64,000 bases of DNA from JAABQG01 sp963726365 (lineage in GTDB: Bacteria; Pseudomonadota; Gammaproteobacteria; Burkholderiales; Burkholderiaceae_C), in the NCBI GenBank assembly GCA_963726365.1, contig CAVSCI010000012.1, positions 62,001 to 126,000 on the forward strand. Direction: 5' to 3'. How positions within the stretch are numbered: the stretch's first letter is position 1; each line of letters starts with the position of its first letter. The notes beneath the pieces were generated by a model, which was given only the letters and a program-made list of their open reading frames with translations, was not told the origin of the DNA and ran no database searches. A program made the position numbers and the translations under genes. Positions 18,256 to 27,496 of the stretch are shown here, piece after piece.

Positions 18256-19054
18256 TCAATACGTCCCCGGATACGCCCCCCCGTCGGGAAGGATATTTTG
18301 GCCGGTGATGTAGGCGGCCTGCTGGCTGCACAGGAAGGCGCATATGGCCCCGAACTCCGCCGGCGTGCCGTAGCGGCCGGCGGGAATCTGCGCCTGTTGC
18401 GCACGGCGGATTTCCTCGACGCTCTTGCCGGTCTTTTCGGCGGAGGCACGCAACGTGGTCGCAATGCGGTCGGTGTCGAACTTGCCAGGCAGAAGGTTGT
18501 TGATCGTGACGCCCCTGGCCGCGATCGAACTGCGCGCCACGCCCGCCACAAAGCCGGTCAGTCCGCTGCGTGCGCCGTTGGACAGGCCCAGGATGTCAAT
18601 CGGTGCCTTCACCGCGCTCGACGTGATGTTGACGATGCGCCCAAAGCCGCGCGCGGCCATGCCGTCCACCGTGGCCTTGATGAGTTCGATGGGCGTGAGC
18701 ATGTTGGCGTCCACGGCCTTGATCCAGGCGTCGCGGTCCCAGTCGCGGAAGTCGCCTGGCGGCGGGCCGCCGGCGTTGGTAACCACGATGTCGAAATTCA
18801 CCCCGGGCCACCCGGCGCGGCAAGACAGCGGCCCGCCCGGCGGTCGTCGTGATGTCTGCGGCCACAGCCAGCACTGGAACCGCATGGCCACTGCTTGCTC
18901 CCAATTCAGAAGCTGATTTTTCCAGCGCCTCGCGTCCCCGCGCCACGATCAGCACGTTCACGCCCTCGCGCACCAGCGCCTGGGCGCAGCCCCGGCCCAG
19001 CCCCTTGCTTGCGCCGCACACCAGCGCCCATTTGCCTGCGATACCCAGATCCAT
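18256..19054 (-). CDS. SDR family oxidoreductase (frameshifted)
   Basis: A short-chain dehydrogenase/reductase. The N-terminal NAD(P)-binding motif is CGASKGLGRGCAQAL, followed by NVLIVARGREAL. In the second frame come TNAGGPPPGDFRDW, the active-site region RIVNITSSAVKAP, then LSNGARSGLTGFVAGVARSSIA, and the C-terminus GQNILPDGGAYPGTY. The catalytic Tyr position of YxxxK is replaced: the segment reads LSNGARSGL instead of YSASK, so the catalytic residues differ from classical SDRs, as in the FabG-like subgroup of this type. The frame shifts between about 18802 and 18835; length fits one inserted base. Start at 19054. Confidence 0.84.
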
Positions 19055-19079
19055 CTTGAATACTCCTTGAAAAGTCAGC

Positions 19080-20030
19080 CTACAGCTTGTGACGTGTCAC
19101 CAGAAAAACCCCGCCCACCACCAGCGCTGTGCCGGCAATGATCCATGCATTCAGCGGCTCGCCCAGAATCAGCACGCCCATCAGGATCGTGGACATCGGC
19201 CCGATCATGCCGGTTTGCGCCGTCAGCGCCGGGCCGATGCGCTCGATGGCCATCATCACCAGCAGCACCGGCAGCGCCGTGCAGGCCGTGGCGTTGAGCA
19301 GCGACAGCCAGAGCACCTCGGGCGCAACGACGGCCGCGGAGAGCGGGCGCAGCACCGCGAACTGCGCGATGCACAGCAGGCAGGCCACCGACGTGGCCAG
19401 CCCTGCCAGCCGCAGCGCGCCCAGGCGGTGCACCAGTTCGCCGCTGTAGCTCATGTACAGGGCGTAGCTGATGGTGCTCAGGAACACCAGCAGCGCGCCC
19501 CACGCCACAGCGCTGCCATCCAGCGTGAGCTGGTGGCCAAACACCAGCACCACCCCGCTGTAGCTCACGGCCATCGCCACCGCCTGCTGGCGCCGGATGC
19601 GCCGGCCGTACAGCAGCCAGCCCAGCAGCAGCACCAGGGTCGGGTTGAGGTACAGGATCAGCCGCTCCAGGGAAGCAGTGATGTACTGCAGCCCTGCAAA
19701 GTCCAGCGCGCTGGCCAGGTAATAGCCCGTGAATCCGAGCCATACCACGCCCAGCCAGTCCCGGCGGGTCAGCGACGGCTTGCCGCGACTCGCCCACCAG
19801 GCCATGACGGCAAAAATGGGCAGCGCGAACAGCATGCGGTACATCACCAGCGTGACCGCGTCCACGCCGTGGCGGTAGGCCAGCTTGACGATGATGGCCT
19901 TGCCGCTGAAGGCGATTGAGCCGGCGACGGCCAGCGCCAGGCCGGGCGCCAGGCTGGCGGAATGGGGAGTAGAAGCCGGACTAGAAGCCAACAGCCTGTC
20001 CGTCGCGGCGTGCGTCGCTGGCGGCCACAT
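19080..20030 (-). CDS. EamA family transporter
   Basis: A DMT-superfamily permease of up to 316 residues, with ten hydrophobic segments. Visible features include FSGKAIIVKLAYRHGVDAVT in the first repeat, the loop SLERLILYLNPTLVLLLGW, and in the second repeat TAQTGMIGPMSTILMGVLILGE. The reported start overlaps the last 50 bp of the gamma-glutamyltransferase-like gene; the true start may be a few codons later, because residues 1-25 are not hydrophobic and are poorly conserved. It may export a product linked to the neighbouring enzyme. The substrate is not known. Confidence 0.85.
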   Translation of the reverse strand: MWPPATHAATDRLLASSPASTPHSASLAPGLALAVAGSIAFSGKAIIVKLAYRHGVDAVTLVMYRMLFALPIFAVMAWWASRGKPSLTRRDWLGVVWLGFTGYYLASALDFAGLQYITASLERLILYLNPTLVLLLGWLLYGRRIRRQQAVAMAVSYSGVVLVFGHQLTLDGSAVAWGALLVFLSTISYALYMSYSGELVHRLGALRLAGLATSVACLLCIAQFAVLRPLSAAVVAPEVLWLSLLNATACTALPVLLVMMAIERIGPALTAQTGMIGPMSTILMGVLILGEPLNAWIIAGTALVVGGVFLVTRHKL

Positions 20031-21603
20031 AGCCCTCCACCTTCGGGTCGCCGGCGCGCCAGATGAATTGCCCGGCGCCGAAGTCCTGGTACGAGTCGTT
20101 GATGACTTCCATGCGGTGCCCGCGGTCAGCCAGACCTTGCACCGTCTGCGCGTTCAGCGCCGACTCGACGTTGATTTCCAGCCCGGCGTTGTAGCGCCAG
20201 CGCGGCGCATCGCAGGCGGCCTGCGGGTTCTGGCCGTAGTCCAGCATGCGCACCAGCGTCTGCATGTGGCCCTGGGGCTGCATGTTGCCGCCCATCACGC
20301 CGTAGCTCATCACCGGCTGGCCGTCCTTCGTGAGGAACGCCGGAATGATGGTGTGAAACGGCCGCTTGCCCGGCGCCACGAGATTGGCCGGGTTGGACGC
20401 CTTGGCATCCACACTGAAGCCATGGCCGCGGTTTTGCAGGCTGATGCCGAAGTTCGGCTCGACGCAGCCCGAGCCGAAGCCCATGTAGTTGCTCTGGATG
20501 AAGCTGACCATCATGCCGTTTTCGTCGGCCGCCGTGAGGTAGATGGTGCCGCCCTTGACCGGGTTGCCGGCGCCGAAATCCTGCGCCTTTTTCATGTCGA
20601 TCAGTTTCGCGCGGCTGGCCAGATAGGCGTCATCGAGCATCTGTTCGACGCTCACTTCCATCGACGAAGGCTCGGCCACATAACGGTAGACGTCGGCAAA
20701 GGCCAGCTTCATGGCCTCGATCTGCAGGTGCTGCGAATCGACGCCGTCCACTGGCATGCCTGCGACGTCGAACTTGTCGAGGATGCCCAGCGCGATCAGC
20801 GCGGCGATGCCCTGGCCGTTGGGCGGGATCTCATGCAGGGTGTAGCCTCGGTAGTCCCTGGCGATCGGCTTGACCCATTCGGGCTGGTAGGCGGCAAAGT
20901 CGCTGGCCTTGAGGCTGCCGCCATGTTCCGCCGAGAAGCGCTCGATGGCCTGGGCGATCTCGCCGCCATAGAACGCCTGGCCGCGCGATTCGGCGATGGC
21001 GCGCAGCCCCCGCGCGGCGGCCTTGAACTGGAACAGCTCGCCCACGTTCGGCGCGCGACCCCAGGGCATGAAGGCCTGGGCAAAGCCCGGCAGCGACTGC
21101 AGCTCGGGCGTGGCGGCCGCCCACTTCTGCTGGACCACCACGGGCAGCAGGTAGCCCCGCTCGGCGATCTCGATAGCCGGCTGCATCAGGTCAGCGAAGG
21201 GCAGCTTGCCGAAACGCTCGCTCATCGCCACCCAACTGCTCACGGCGCCCGGCACCGTGACGGCGTCAAAGCCGCGCTTGGGGGGCGTTGCGACGTCCTG
21301 TCCGTACTTTCGCCGGAAGTACTCCGGCGTCCAGGCAGCTGGCGCGCGACCGGAGGCGTTGAGCCCGTGCAAGGCCTTGCCATCCCACAGGATGCAGAAG
21401 GAGTCGCTGCCCAATCCGTTGCTCACGGGCTCGCAGATCGTCATGGCCGCCGCTGCTGCCACTGCGGCGTCCACGGCGTTGCCACCGTTGTAGAGCATGC
21501 GCAGCCCGGCCTGGGCGGCCAGCGGGTGCGAGGTGGAGACCACGTTGCGCGCAAAAACCGGCAGCCGCGTGCTGGCGTAGGGGTTCGAGAAATTGAAGTT
21601 CAT
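19981..21603 (-). CDS. Gamma-glutamyltransferase family protein
   Basis: A 540-residue Ntn-hydrolase of the GGT superfamily. It autocleaves before a threonine; here the likely nucleophile is Thr353 in GGTIYLTAADENGMMVS. N-terminal motifs AAQAGLRMLYNGGNAVDAAVA and EPVSNGLGSDSF match the family. No signal peptide is present (the protein starts MNFNFSNPYAS), so it should be cytoplasmic, as in the HpxW/oxamate amidohydrolase-like and cephalosporin acylase-like subgroups, unlike secreted E. coli Ggt. It sits upstream of the EamA gene and just downstream of tctC, so the substrate may be brought in by the tripartite transporter. This last point is inference. Confidence 0.88.
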   Translation of the reverse strand: MNFNFSNPYASTRLPVFARNVVSTSHPLAAQAGLRMLYNGGNAVDAAVAAAAAMTICEPVSNGLGSDSFCILWDGKALHGLNASGRAPAAWTPEYFRRKYGQDVATPPKRGFDAVTVPGAVSSWVAMSERFGKLPFADLMQPAIEIAERGYLLPVVVQQKWAAATPELQSLPGFAQAFMPWGRAPNVGELFQFKAAARGLRAIAESRGQAFYGGEIAQAIERFSAEHGGSLKASDFAAYQPEWVKPIARDYRGYTLHEIPPNGQGIAALIALGILDKFDVAGMPVDGVDSQHLQIEAMKLAFADVYRYVAEPSSMEVSVEQMLDDAYLASRAKLIDMKKAQDFGAGNPVKGGTIYLTAADENGMMVSFIQSNYMGFGSGCVEPNFGISLQNRGHGFSVDAKASNPANLVAPGKRPFHTIIPAFLTKDGQPVMSYGVMGGNMQPQGHMQTLVRMLDYGQNPQAACDAPRWRYNAGLEINVESALNAQTVQGLADRGHRMEVINDSYQDFGAGQFIWRAGDPKVEGYVAASDARRDGQAVGF

Positions 21604-21660
21604 TCGAAGGGCTCCGGTGAATCTGTGAGGGGAAAAGGCAAGGGGCGAAGCGCCCGGGGC

Positions 21661-22632
21661 TCACTCCGCAGTGATCTTGCGCTCGGCGATGATTTTCCTC
21701 CACTTGGCAGCGTCAAGAGCCGTCATCTGGGCGAACTGCGTGGCCGTCCCGCCCACGCCCTCGATCCCCAGGCGCGCCAGGCGCTCCTTGACATCGGCGT
21801 CGGCCAGCGCCAGGTTGACCGCCGTGTTGACCCGTGCCGTCACCTCGGCAGGCAAGCCCTTGGGGCCATACAGGCCAAACCACGTGTTGGACTCGAAGCC
21901 GGGCAGCAATTCAGCCACGGCCGGCAAATCCGGCGCCATGGGCGTGCGTTGCGCCGACGTCACGGCCAGTGCGCGCAAGCGGCCATCGCGCACATGCGGC
22001 AGCCCGGTGGGCAGCGAGTCGAACAGCACATCGACCTTGCCGCTGACCAGATCGGGTATGGCCAGCGCCGTGCCCTTGTAGGGAATGTGCACCAGGAACA
22101 GGCCCGCCTGCGACTTGAACAGCTCGGCCGTGAGCTGAACGATCGTTCCGTTGCCACTGGAGGCGTAGTTGAGCCGGCCCGGGTTCTTGCGCGCGAAGTC
22201 CACCCACTCCTTGAGGGTCTTCGCCGGCGCGCTGTTGGGCACCAGCATGATGCTGGGTGCGTTGCCGACGTGGCAGATGGGGGTGAAGTCGCGCACCGCG
22301 TCGTAGGGCATTTTCGGATTCAGCGCCGGGCCGATGGTGTGCGTGCTGGAGGTGGCCAGCAGCAGCGTGTAGCCGTCCGCCGGCGCCCTGGCCACCAGGT
22401 CGGAGCCGATGGTGCCACCCGCACCCGGGCGGTTCTCGACGACCACCGCGACGCCCAGTTTTTCACCGAGCTTTTGTGACAGCGTGCGCGCAAAGATGTC
22501 GGTCGCGCCGCCCGCAGGGAACGGCACCATCAAGCGGACCGGCTTGGTCGGGTAACTCTGCGCCCAGACTGGCAAGGCCAGCGGCAGCGCGACGGCCGCG
22601 CCTGCAGCCAGAAATAGATGACGTCGTTTCAT
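21661..22632 (-). CDS. Tripartite tricarboxylate transporter substrate-binding protein (Bug family, TctC-like)
   Basis: A 323-residue periplasmic receptor. The signal peptide MKRRHLFLAAGAAVALPLAL ends VWAQ, with a twin arginine at the start. The mature protein begins SYPTKPVRLMVPFPAGGATD, the Bug signature that holds the carboxylate ligand, followed by VENRPGAGGTIGSDLVA. Bug proteins are greatly expanded in Burkholderiales and bind carboxylates, amides or nicotinate. Its position between a GGT-like hydrolase and tctA suggests a gamma-glutamyl or amide ligand (inference). Start at the ATG at 22632. Confidence 0.95.
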   Translation of the reverse strand: MKRRHLFLAAGAAVALPLALPVWAQSYPTKPVRLMVPFPAGGATDIFARTLSQKLGEKLGVAVVVENRPGAGGTIGSDLVARAPADGYTLLLATSSTHTIGPALNPKMPYDAVRDFTPICHVGNAPSIMLVPNSAPAKTLKEWVDFARKNPGRLNYASSGNGTIVQLTAELFKSQAGLFLVHIPYKGTALAIPDLVSGKVDVLFDSLPTGLPHVRDGRLRALAVTSAQRTPMAPDLPAVAELLPGFESNTWFGLYGPKGLPAEVTARVNTAVNLALADADVKERLARLGIEGVGGTATQFAQMTALDAAKWRKIIAERKITAE

Positions 22633-22715
22633 GGGTTCACCGCCTCTTTGATCAATCAGACTGCTTGCATTGTGCGGCACCGAGGGGCCGAAACGCGTGT
22701 ACGAGGCCAATCCAG

Positions 22716-22745
22716 CAAAAACGGCGCCCGAAGGCGCCGTTCCTG
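22716..22745 (-). terminator. Intrinsic terminator after tctB-tctA
   Basis: On the minus strand, AACGGCGCC, a TTCG loop and GGCGCCGTT are followed by a T tract. It lies between the end of tctA and the start of tctC, so the receptor gene is probably transcribed from its own promoter. Confidence 0.85.
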
Positions 22746-22761
22746 TTGAATCAAGCCGGCG

Positions 22762-24274
22762 TCACTCTTCGACGAACGCTTCTTCGCGCTTGTTCTTGAT
22801 TGCCGGCAGCAGCACGATCACCAGCAACAGCAGCGGCCGCCGCCAGCAGGCCGGCCGACAGCGGCCGCGTGACAAACACGCTCCAGTCGCCGCGCGACAG
22901 CAGCAGCGCGCGGCGCAGGTTCTCCTCCATCATCGGGCCCAGGATGAAGCCCAGCAGCAGCGGGGCGGGCTCAGTGCCCAGCTTGATGAACGCATAGCCG
23001 ATGACGCCGAAAATGGCCACCATCCAGATGTCGAAGGTGTTGTTGTTGGTGGAGTACACGCCGATCGCGCAGAACAGCACGATGGCCGGGAACAGCCAGC
23101 GGTAGGGCACGGTCAGCAGCTTGATCCACATGCCGATCAGCGGCAGGTTCAGGATGATCAGCATGGCGTTGCCGATCCACATCGAGGCGATCAGGCCCCA
23201 GAACAGTTCCGGGTTGCTGGTCATCACCTGCGGGCCCGGCTGGATGTTGTGGATGGTCATCGCACCGACCATCAGCGCCATCACGGCGTTGGGCGGAATG
23301 CCCAGCGTCAGCAGCGGGATGAAGGAGGTCTGCGAACCGGCGTTGTTGGCCGACTCCGGCGCCGCCACGCCGCGGATGTTGCCCTGGCCGAAGGGCACTT
23401 CGCCCGGGCGAAGCTTGGTCTTCTTCTCGACGGTGTAGGCGGCAAAAGCCGCCAGCAGCGCGCCGCCACCGGGCAGGATGCCCAGCATGGAACCCAGCGC
23501 CGTGCCGCGCAGCACGGCCGGGATCATGTTCCTGAAGTCTTCCTTGGTCGGCAACAGGCCGGTCACCTTGCCGACGAACACCTCGCGCTCATGCTCCGGC
23601 GTGGACAGGTTGCTGATGATCTCCCCGTAGCCGAACACGCCCATGGCGATCACCACGAAGCCGATGCCGTCGGTCAGTTCCGGAATGTCGAAGGAAAAGC
23701 GCGCCACGCCGGAGTTCACGTCGGTGCCGACCAGGCCCAGCAGCAGGCCCAGCACGATCATGGCGATGGCCTTGAGCAGCGAGCCCGAGGCCAGCACCAC
23801 GGCGCCGATCAGGCCCAGGATCATCAGCGAGAAGTACTCGGCCGGGCCGAACTTGAAGGCCACCTCGGTCAGCGGCGCGGCAAAGGCCGCCAGGATCAGC
23901 GTGCCGACGCAGCCCGCGAAGAACGAGCCCAGGCCGGCCGCAGCCAGCGCGGGCCCGGCCCGCCCCTTGCGCGCCATCTGGTAGCCGTCGATCACGGTCA
24001 CCACCGAGGACGATTCGCCCGGCAGGTTCACCAGGATGGCAGTGGTGGAGCCGCCGTATTGCGCGCCGTAGTAGATGCCGGCCAGCATGATCAGCGCCGC
24101 CACCGGGGGCAGCGCGTAGGTGGCGGGCAGCAGCATGGCGATGGTGGCCACCGGGCCGATGCCGGGCAGCACGCCGATCAGCGTGCCCAGCAGGCAACCG
24201 ACGAAGCAGTAGAGCAGGTTCTGGACCGTGAAGGCCACGCCAAAACCCAGCGAAAGGTTGTTGATCAGATCCAT
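22762..24274 (-). CDS. tctA: Tripartite tricarboxylate transporter permease TctA (frameshifted near the 3' end)
   Basis: The large membrane subunit of a TTT system, about 504 residues, with about 12 hydrophobic segments. Diagnostic motifs are GTLIGVLPGIGPVATIAMLLP, the internally repeated GMLGILPGGGALLAAF-type motif (here GSMLGILPGGGALLA), and YYGAQYGGSTTAILVNLPGE. Start at 24274 (MDLINNLSLGFG). Near 22834 the frame shifts after RPLSAGLLAAAA; removing one base gives the expected hydrophobic end LLLVIVLLPAIKNK and a stop at 22762. Uncorrected, translation runs on into the terminator region. It is 10 bp downstream of tctB. Confidence 0.93.
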
Positions 24275-24284
24275 GGTGTCGTCC

Positions 24285-24774
24285 TCAGCCGGTGATGAAA
24301 GTGGGCCACACCGGGAACTGCAGCTTGAGCAGCACCACGAAAGCCAGGTAGCTGCCAATGCGACAGGATGGTGGCCAGAACCAGCACTTCCTTGAGCTTG
24401 AAATGGCCGTCGGCCATGCTCGCGACGATGGTCAGCACGTAGATCCCCAGAATCATGCCCATGGCCGGCAGCTTGATGCTGGGCAGGCCGCCGATCATCA
24501 CGCCGAACAGCACGTTGGCCAGGATGATGAAGGTCAGCGGGCGGAACGCCCATTTGCCGATCTTGTCGCCGTCAGGGGTCTCCACCACCATGGCATTGAA
24601 CAGGATCGCCGCCCCCAGGACGGCCAGCAGGATGCCCAGCAGCAGCGGGAAGTAGCCCGGCCCCATGCGCGCGCCGGTGCCCACCGTGTAGGTCGTCGCC
24701 CCCAGCGCAAAGGCCGCACCGACGATGGTGAACATCAGCCCGGAGAAGAAGTCTTTCTGACTCTTTATTTTCAC
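24285..24774 (-). CDS. tctB: Tripartite tricarboxylate transporter small membrane subunit TctB (frameshifted)
   Basis: The small four-helix membrane subunit of the TTT transporter, about 163 residues. Hydrophobic segments are FFSGLMFTIVGAAFALGAT, GPGYFPLLLGILLAVLGAAI, PLTFIILANVLFGVMIG and GMILGIYVLTIVASM. The start is GTG at 24774: GAGGAGA lies 7 bases upstream, and KIKSQKDFFSGLMF follows. Near 24360 one extra base breaks the frame after LVLATILS. The corrected tail continues IGSYLAFVVLLKLQFPVWP and stops at 24285, 10 bp before tctA. The length fits exactly one insertion. Confidence 0.9.
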
Positions 24775-24889
24775 AAGTGATCTCCTCGAAATGGATTTTC
24801 CGAAGGGGCCATTCTGCGGGGGAACAGGCCTTCGCGCGATGTGGATTTCACCTACCTGACACCCGGGCGACACACTTCTTCGGGCCAGT

Positions 24890-24920
24890 CGGTGCGAAAA
24901 ACATCCGGGTATACCCGGAC
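24890..24920 (-). terminator. Hairpin terminator after the GspE-like gene
   Basis: A perfect 16-base palindrome, TCCGGGTATACCCGGA (24904-24919), lies 9 bp past the stop codon at 24928. On the minus strand it is followed by TGTTTTT, so it reads as a small intrinsic terminator with a TATA loop. Confidence 0.65.
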
Positions 24921-24927
24921 GCCTGCG

Positions 24928-26718
24928 TCATTCAACCGGCGGCGTCGCAATGAGCACTTCCGCCAGGGTGGTCAGGCCCTCGGCCACGCGCAAGGCACCT
25001 GCCAGCCGCAAGGGCCGCATGCCGTCGGCCACGGCCTGGCGGCGCAGGGCATCGATGCTGGGTTGCTGGTTGACCTTGTCCTTGAAGGCCTCGGTGACGG
25101 TCAGCAGCTCGTACAGGCCCATGCGGCCCATGAAACCGGTCATGCGGCACTCCACGCAACCCACGGCCTTGTAGGGCCGGTAGCCCCCGTTGATCTTCCA
25201 GGGCTTGACCACCGCCTCCAACTCCTCTCGCGTGGAGACTTCATCGCGCACCTTGCAGTGCTCGCACAAGGTCCGCACCAGGCGCTGGGCCAGCACGCCC
25301 AGCACGGTGGCATTGATCAGGTACGGCGGGACACCGCGCTCCATCATCCGCGTGATGGCGCTGGGCGCATCGTTGGTGTGCAGGGTGCTGAAGACCAGGT
25401 GACCGGTGAGCGCCGCCTGCACGGCCATTTCAGCGGTCTGGAAGTCACGGATTTCACCCACCATGATGATGTCAGGGTCCTGACGCATCAGCGCGCGCAG
25501 GCCCTCGGGGAAACCGAAGTCAAGCTGGGTCTGCACCTGGGTCTGGTTGAAAGCGGGCTCGATCATCTCGATGGGGTCTTCGACCGTGCTGACATTCACC
25601 TCATCGGTTGCCAGGCGTCGCAGTGTGGAATACAGCGTGGTGGTCTTGCCCGAGCCGGTGGGCCCCGTCACCAGCACGATGCCGTAAGGCCGCTCGACCA
25701 GCGCCTGCCAGCGCGCGGCATCGTGGGCGCTGAAACCGAGGGCGTCCAGGTCCTTGACCGTGGTGTCCGGATCGAAGATCCGCATGACCATCTTCTCGCC
25801 AAAGGCCGTCGGCAAGGTCGACAGGCGCATCTCGATCTCGTCGCCACGCGGGTTGCGCGTCTTGATGCGGCCGTCCTGCGGCCGGCGCTTTTCCACCACG
25901 TCCATGCGCCCGAGCAACTTGATGCGCGCCGTCATCGCAGTGAGGACGCCGATCGGCATCTGGTAGACCGGGTGCAGCACGCCATCGATGCGGAACCGGA
26001 TCACGCCCTGCTCGCGCCGCGGCTCCAGGTGGATGTCGCTGGCGCGCTGGTCAAAGGCGTACTGCCAGAGCCAGTCCACCACCCGCACCACACCCTGGTC
26101 ATTGGCGTCGAGCTGCTTGTTGGCCTTGCCCAGCTCCACCAGTTGCTCGAAGCTGGCACTGCCCGCACTGCCGCCGGCCTTCTGCGCCGCCCGCACCGAT
26201 TTGGCCAGCGCGAAAAACTCCACGGTGTAGCGCAGGATGTCCCCGGGGCTGGCCACCACCCGGCGTACCTTGCGGCGCGACTGCCGCTCCACCTCGGCCA
26301 CCCAGTCGGTCATGAAGGGCTCGGCCGTGGCCACCACCACCTCCGTGGGGGTCACCTGCACCGGCAGCACCCGGTGGCGCTCGGCGTAAACGGCACTCAT
26401 GGTCTCGGACACCTTGCCCACATCGACCTTCAACGGGTCGATGCGCAGGTACTCCAGCCCGGCGCGGCCCGCCAGCCACTGGGTCAGGGACTCGATATCC
26501 AGCGGCTTGCCGTCGCTGGCACGGATCATCGACACGCTGGCCAGGCGAACCAGCGGGTGCTGAACACTTTCCGCCTGGGCGCAACGGGCCACGGTACGCT
26601 GGGCCTCCTCGCGCGTGATCAGCCCGTCTGCACGCGCCCACTCGACCAGGCGGCGCCAGTCGACCGGGCCCTGGTGCGGGGTCGGGGTGTGGCTAGGGGA
26701 AGGCGCGACAGTGTTCAT
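24928..26718 (-). CDS. GspE/PilB family type II secretion / type IV pilus ATPase
   Basis: A 596-residue hexameric secretion ATPase. The N-terminal GspE-N-like domain is at about 40-190. The central and C-terminal domains have QRASDIHLEPRREQGVIRFR, Walker A GPTGSGKTTTLYSTL, the Asp box VSTVEDPIE, Walker B DPDIIMVGEIRD and the His box HLVFSTLHTNDAPSAITRM. The zinc-binding tetracysteine region CEHCKVR...CVECRM is present, as in GspE and PilB. No other secretion or pilus gene is nearby, so which system it powers is not known. The start at 26718 overlaps the stop of the upstream spermidine-synthase-like gene by 4 bp, so the two are coupled. Confidence 0.92.
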   Translation of the reverse strand: MNTVAPSPSHTPTPHQGPVDWRRLVEWARADGLITREEAQRTVARCAQAESVQHPLVRLASVSMIRASDGKPLDIESLTQWLAGRAGLEYLRIDPLKVDVGKVSETMSAVYAERHRVLPVQVTPTEVVVATAEPFMTDWVAEVERQSRRKVRRVVASPGDILRYTVEFFALAKSVRAAQKAGGSAGSASFEQLVELGKANKQLDANDQGVVRVVDWLWQYAFDQRASDIHLEPRREQGVIRFRIDGVLHPVYQMPIGVLTAMTARIKLLGRMDVVEKRRPQDGRIKTRNPRGDEIEMRLSTLPTAFGEKMVMRIFDPDTTVKDLDALGFSAHDAARWQALVERPYGIVLVTGPTGSGKTTTLYSTLRRLATDEVNVSTVEDPIEMIEPAFNQTQVQTQLDFGFPEGLRALMRQDPDIIMVGEIRDFQTAEMAVQAALTGHLVFSTLHTNDAPSAITRMMERGVPPYLINATVLGVLAQRLVRTLCEHCKVRDEVSTREELEAVVKPWKINGGYRPYKAVGCVECRMTGFMGRMGLYELLTVTEAFKDKVNQQPSIDALRRQAVADGMRPLRLAGALRVAEGLTTLAEVLIATPPVE

Positions 26719-27485
26719 TTTTTGAAGGGTTTGAACACCCGCAACCATTTGGTGGCGGGCAGGTTCCAGCGAGTCTGTATGGTTTCGGCGCGTTGGGCAA
26801 GCGCTTCGCGCGTCGGCCGGCTGGGCGTGCGCTGCGCCAGCACCACCGTATTGCCCTCGCGCGTGGGCTTGAAGGCCCAGACGGCATCCTCGCCGAAGGC
26901 AGCGGCAATCTTCAACAGGCTGCGCTCGTAGCTCGACGCCCGGCCGAACAGGTTGACCGTCATGCAGCCTTCGTCCGTCAGCAAGGCCCGGCAGTCGCCG
27001 TAGAACGCCTCGTCGTCCATCACCGGTGCGGCGGCCTCGTGGTCGTACAGGTCCACCTGCAGTGCGTCCACCGTGCCGTGCCACTCGTCATGCAGTATTT
27101 CCAGCGAGGCATCGGCAATCACCACCTTCAGCTTTGCATCGTCGGGCGGCAGCTTGAACCAGCCCCGGCAGGCGTGCAGGACCTGGGGATTGAGTTCGAT
27201 GGCGGTGGTCTTCATGCGCAGGTTCTTGCGGCAGAACTTGGTCAGCGTGCCAGCACCCAGGCCGAGTTGCATGGCGTGACGCGCCGCCACGCTGGCGGGG
27301 TCGACAAACAGCAGCCAGGCCATCATGCGCTGCACATATTCCAGGTCGATGCTGTACGGATCGTCGAGGATCATCGAGCCCTGCACCCACTCTGTGCCCA
27401 GGTGCAGGCAGCGCACACCGTTGTAGTCGGAGAAGTTGACCTCGGGGAGTTCGTCGTCGTCGAGGTCTGTTTTTCGGCGGGCCAT
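26715..27485 (-). CDS. Spermidine synthase-like SAM-dependent protein
   Basis: A 256-residue protein with the spermidine/spermine synthase (PAPT-like) Rossmann fold: MQLGLGAGTLTKFC (SAM or dcSAM site, partly altered from the GGGDG pattern), TTAIELNPQVLHACRGWF, VVIADASLEIL and DALQVDLYDHEAAAP. The substrate-binding residues of true spermidine synthases are not evident, so polyamine synthesis is doubtful. It overlaps the GspE/PilB ATPase start by 4 bp. Start at 27485 (MARRKTDLDDDELPEV). Confidence 0.8.
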   Translation of the reverse strand: MARRKTDLDDDELPEVNFSDYNGVRCLHLGTEWVQGSMILDDPYSIDLEYVQRMMAWLLFVDPASVAARHAMQLGLGAGTLTKFCRKNLRMKTTAIELNPQVLHACRGWFKLPPDDAKLKVVIADASLEILHDEWHGTVDALQVDLYDHEAAAPVMDDEAFYGDCRALLTDEGCMTVNLFGRASSYERSLLKIAAAFGEDAVWAFKPTREGNTVVLAQRTPSRPTREALAQRAETIQTRWNLPATKWLRVFKPFKK

Positions 27486-27496
27486 GTTCTCGATTC

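Noticed and set aside
19885..22479. A long plus-strand open frame of 864 codons opposite the GGT-like and tctC genes.
   Set aside because: It is rich in Arg, His, Gln and Ala with no family features, and is the complement of two recognisable genes. High-GC DNA gives such shadows.
22670..24295. A 541-codon plus-strand open frame opposite tctA.
   Set aside because: Histidine- and glutamine-rich antisense shadow of a membrane protein gene.
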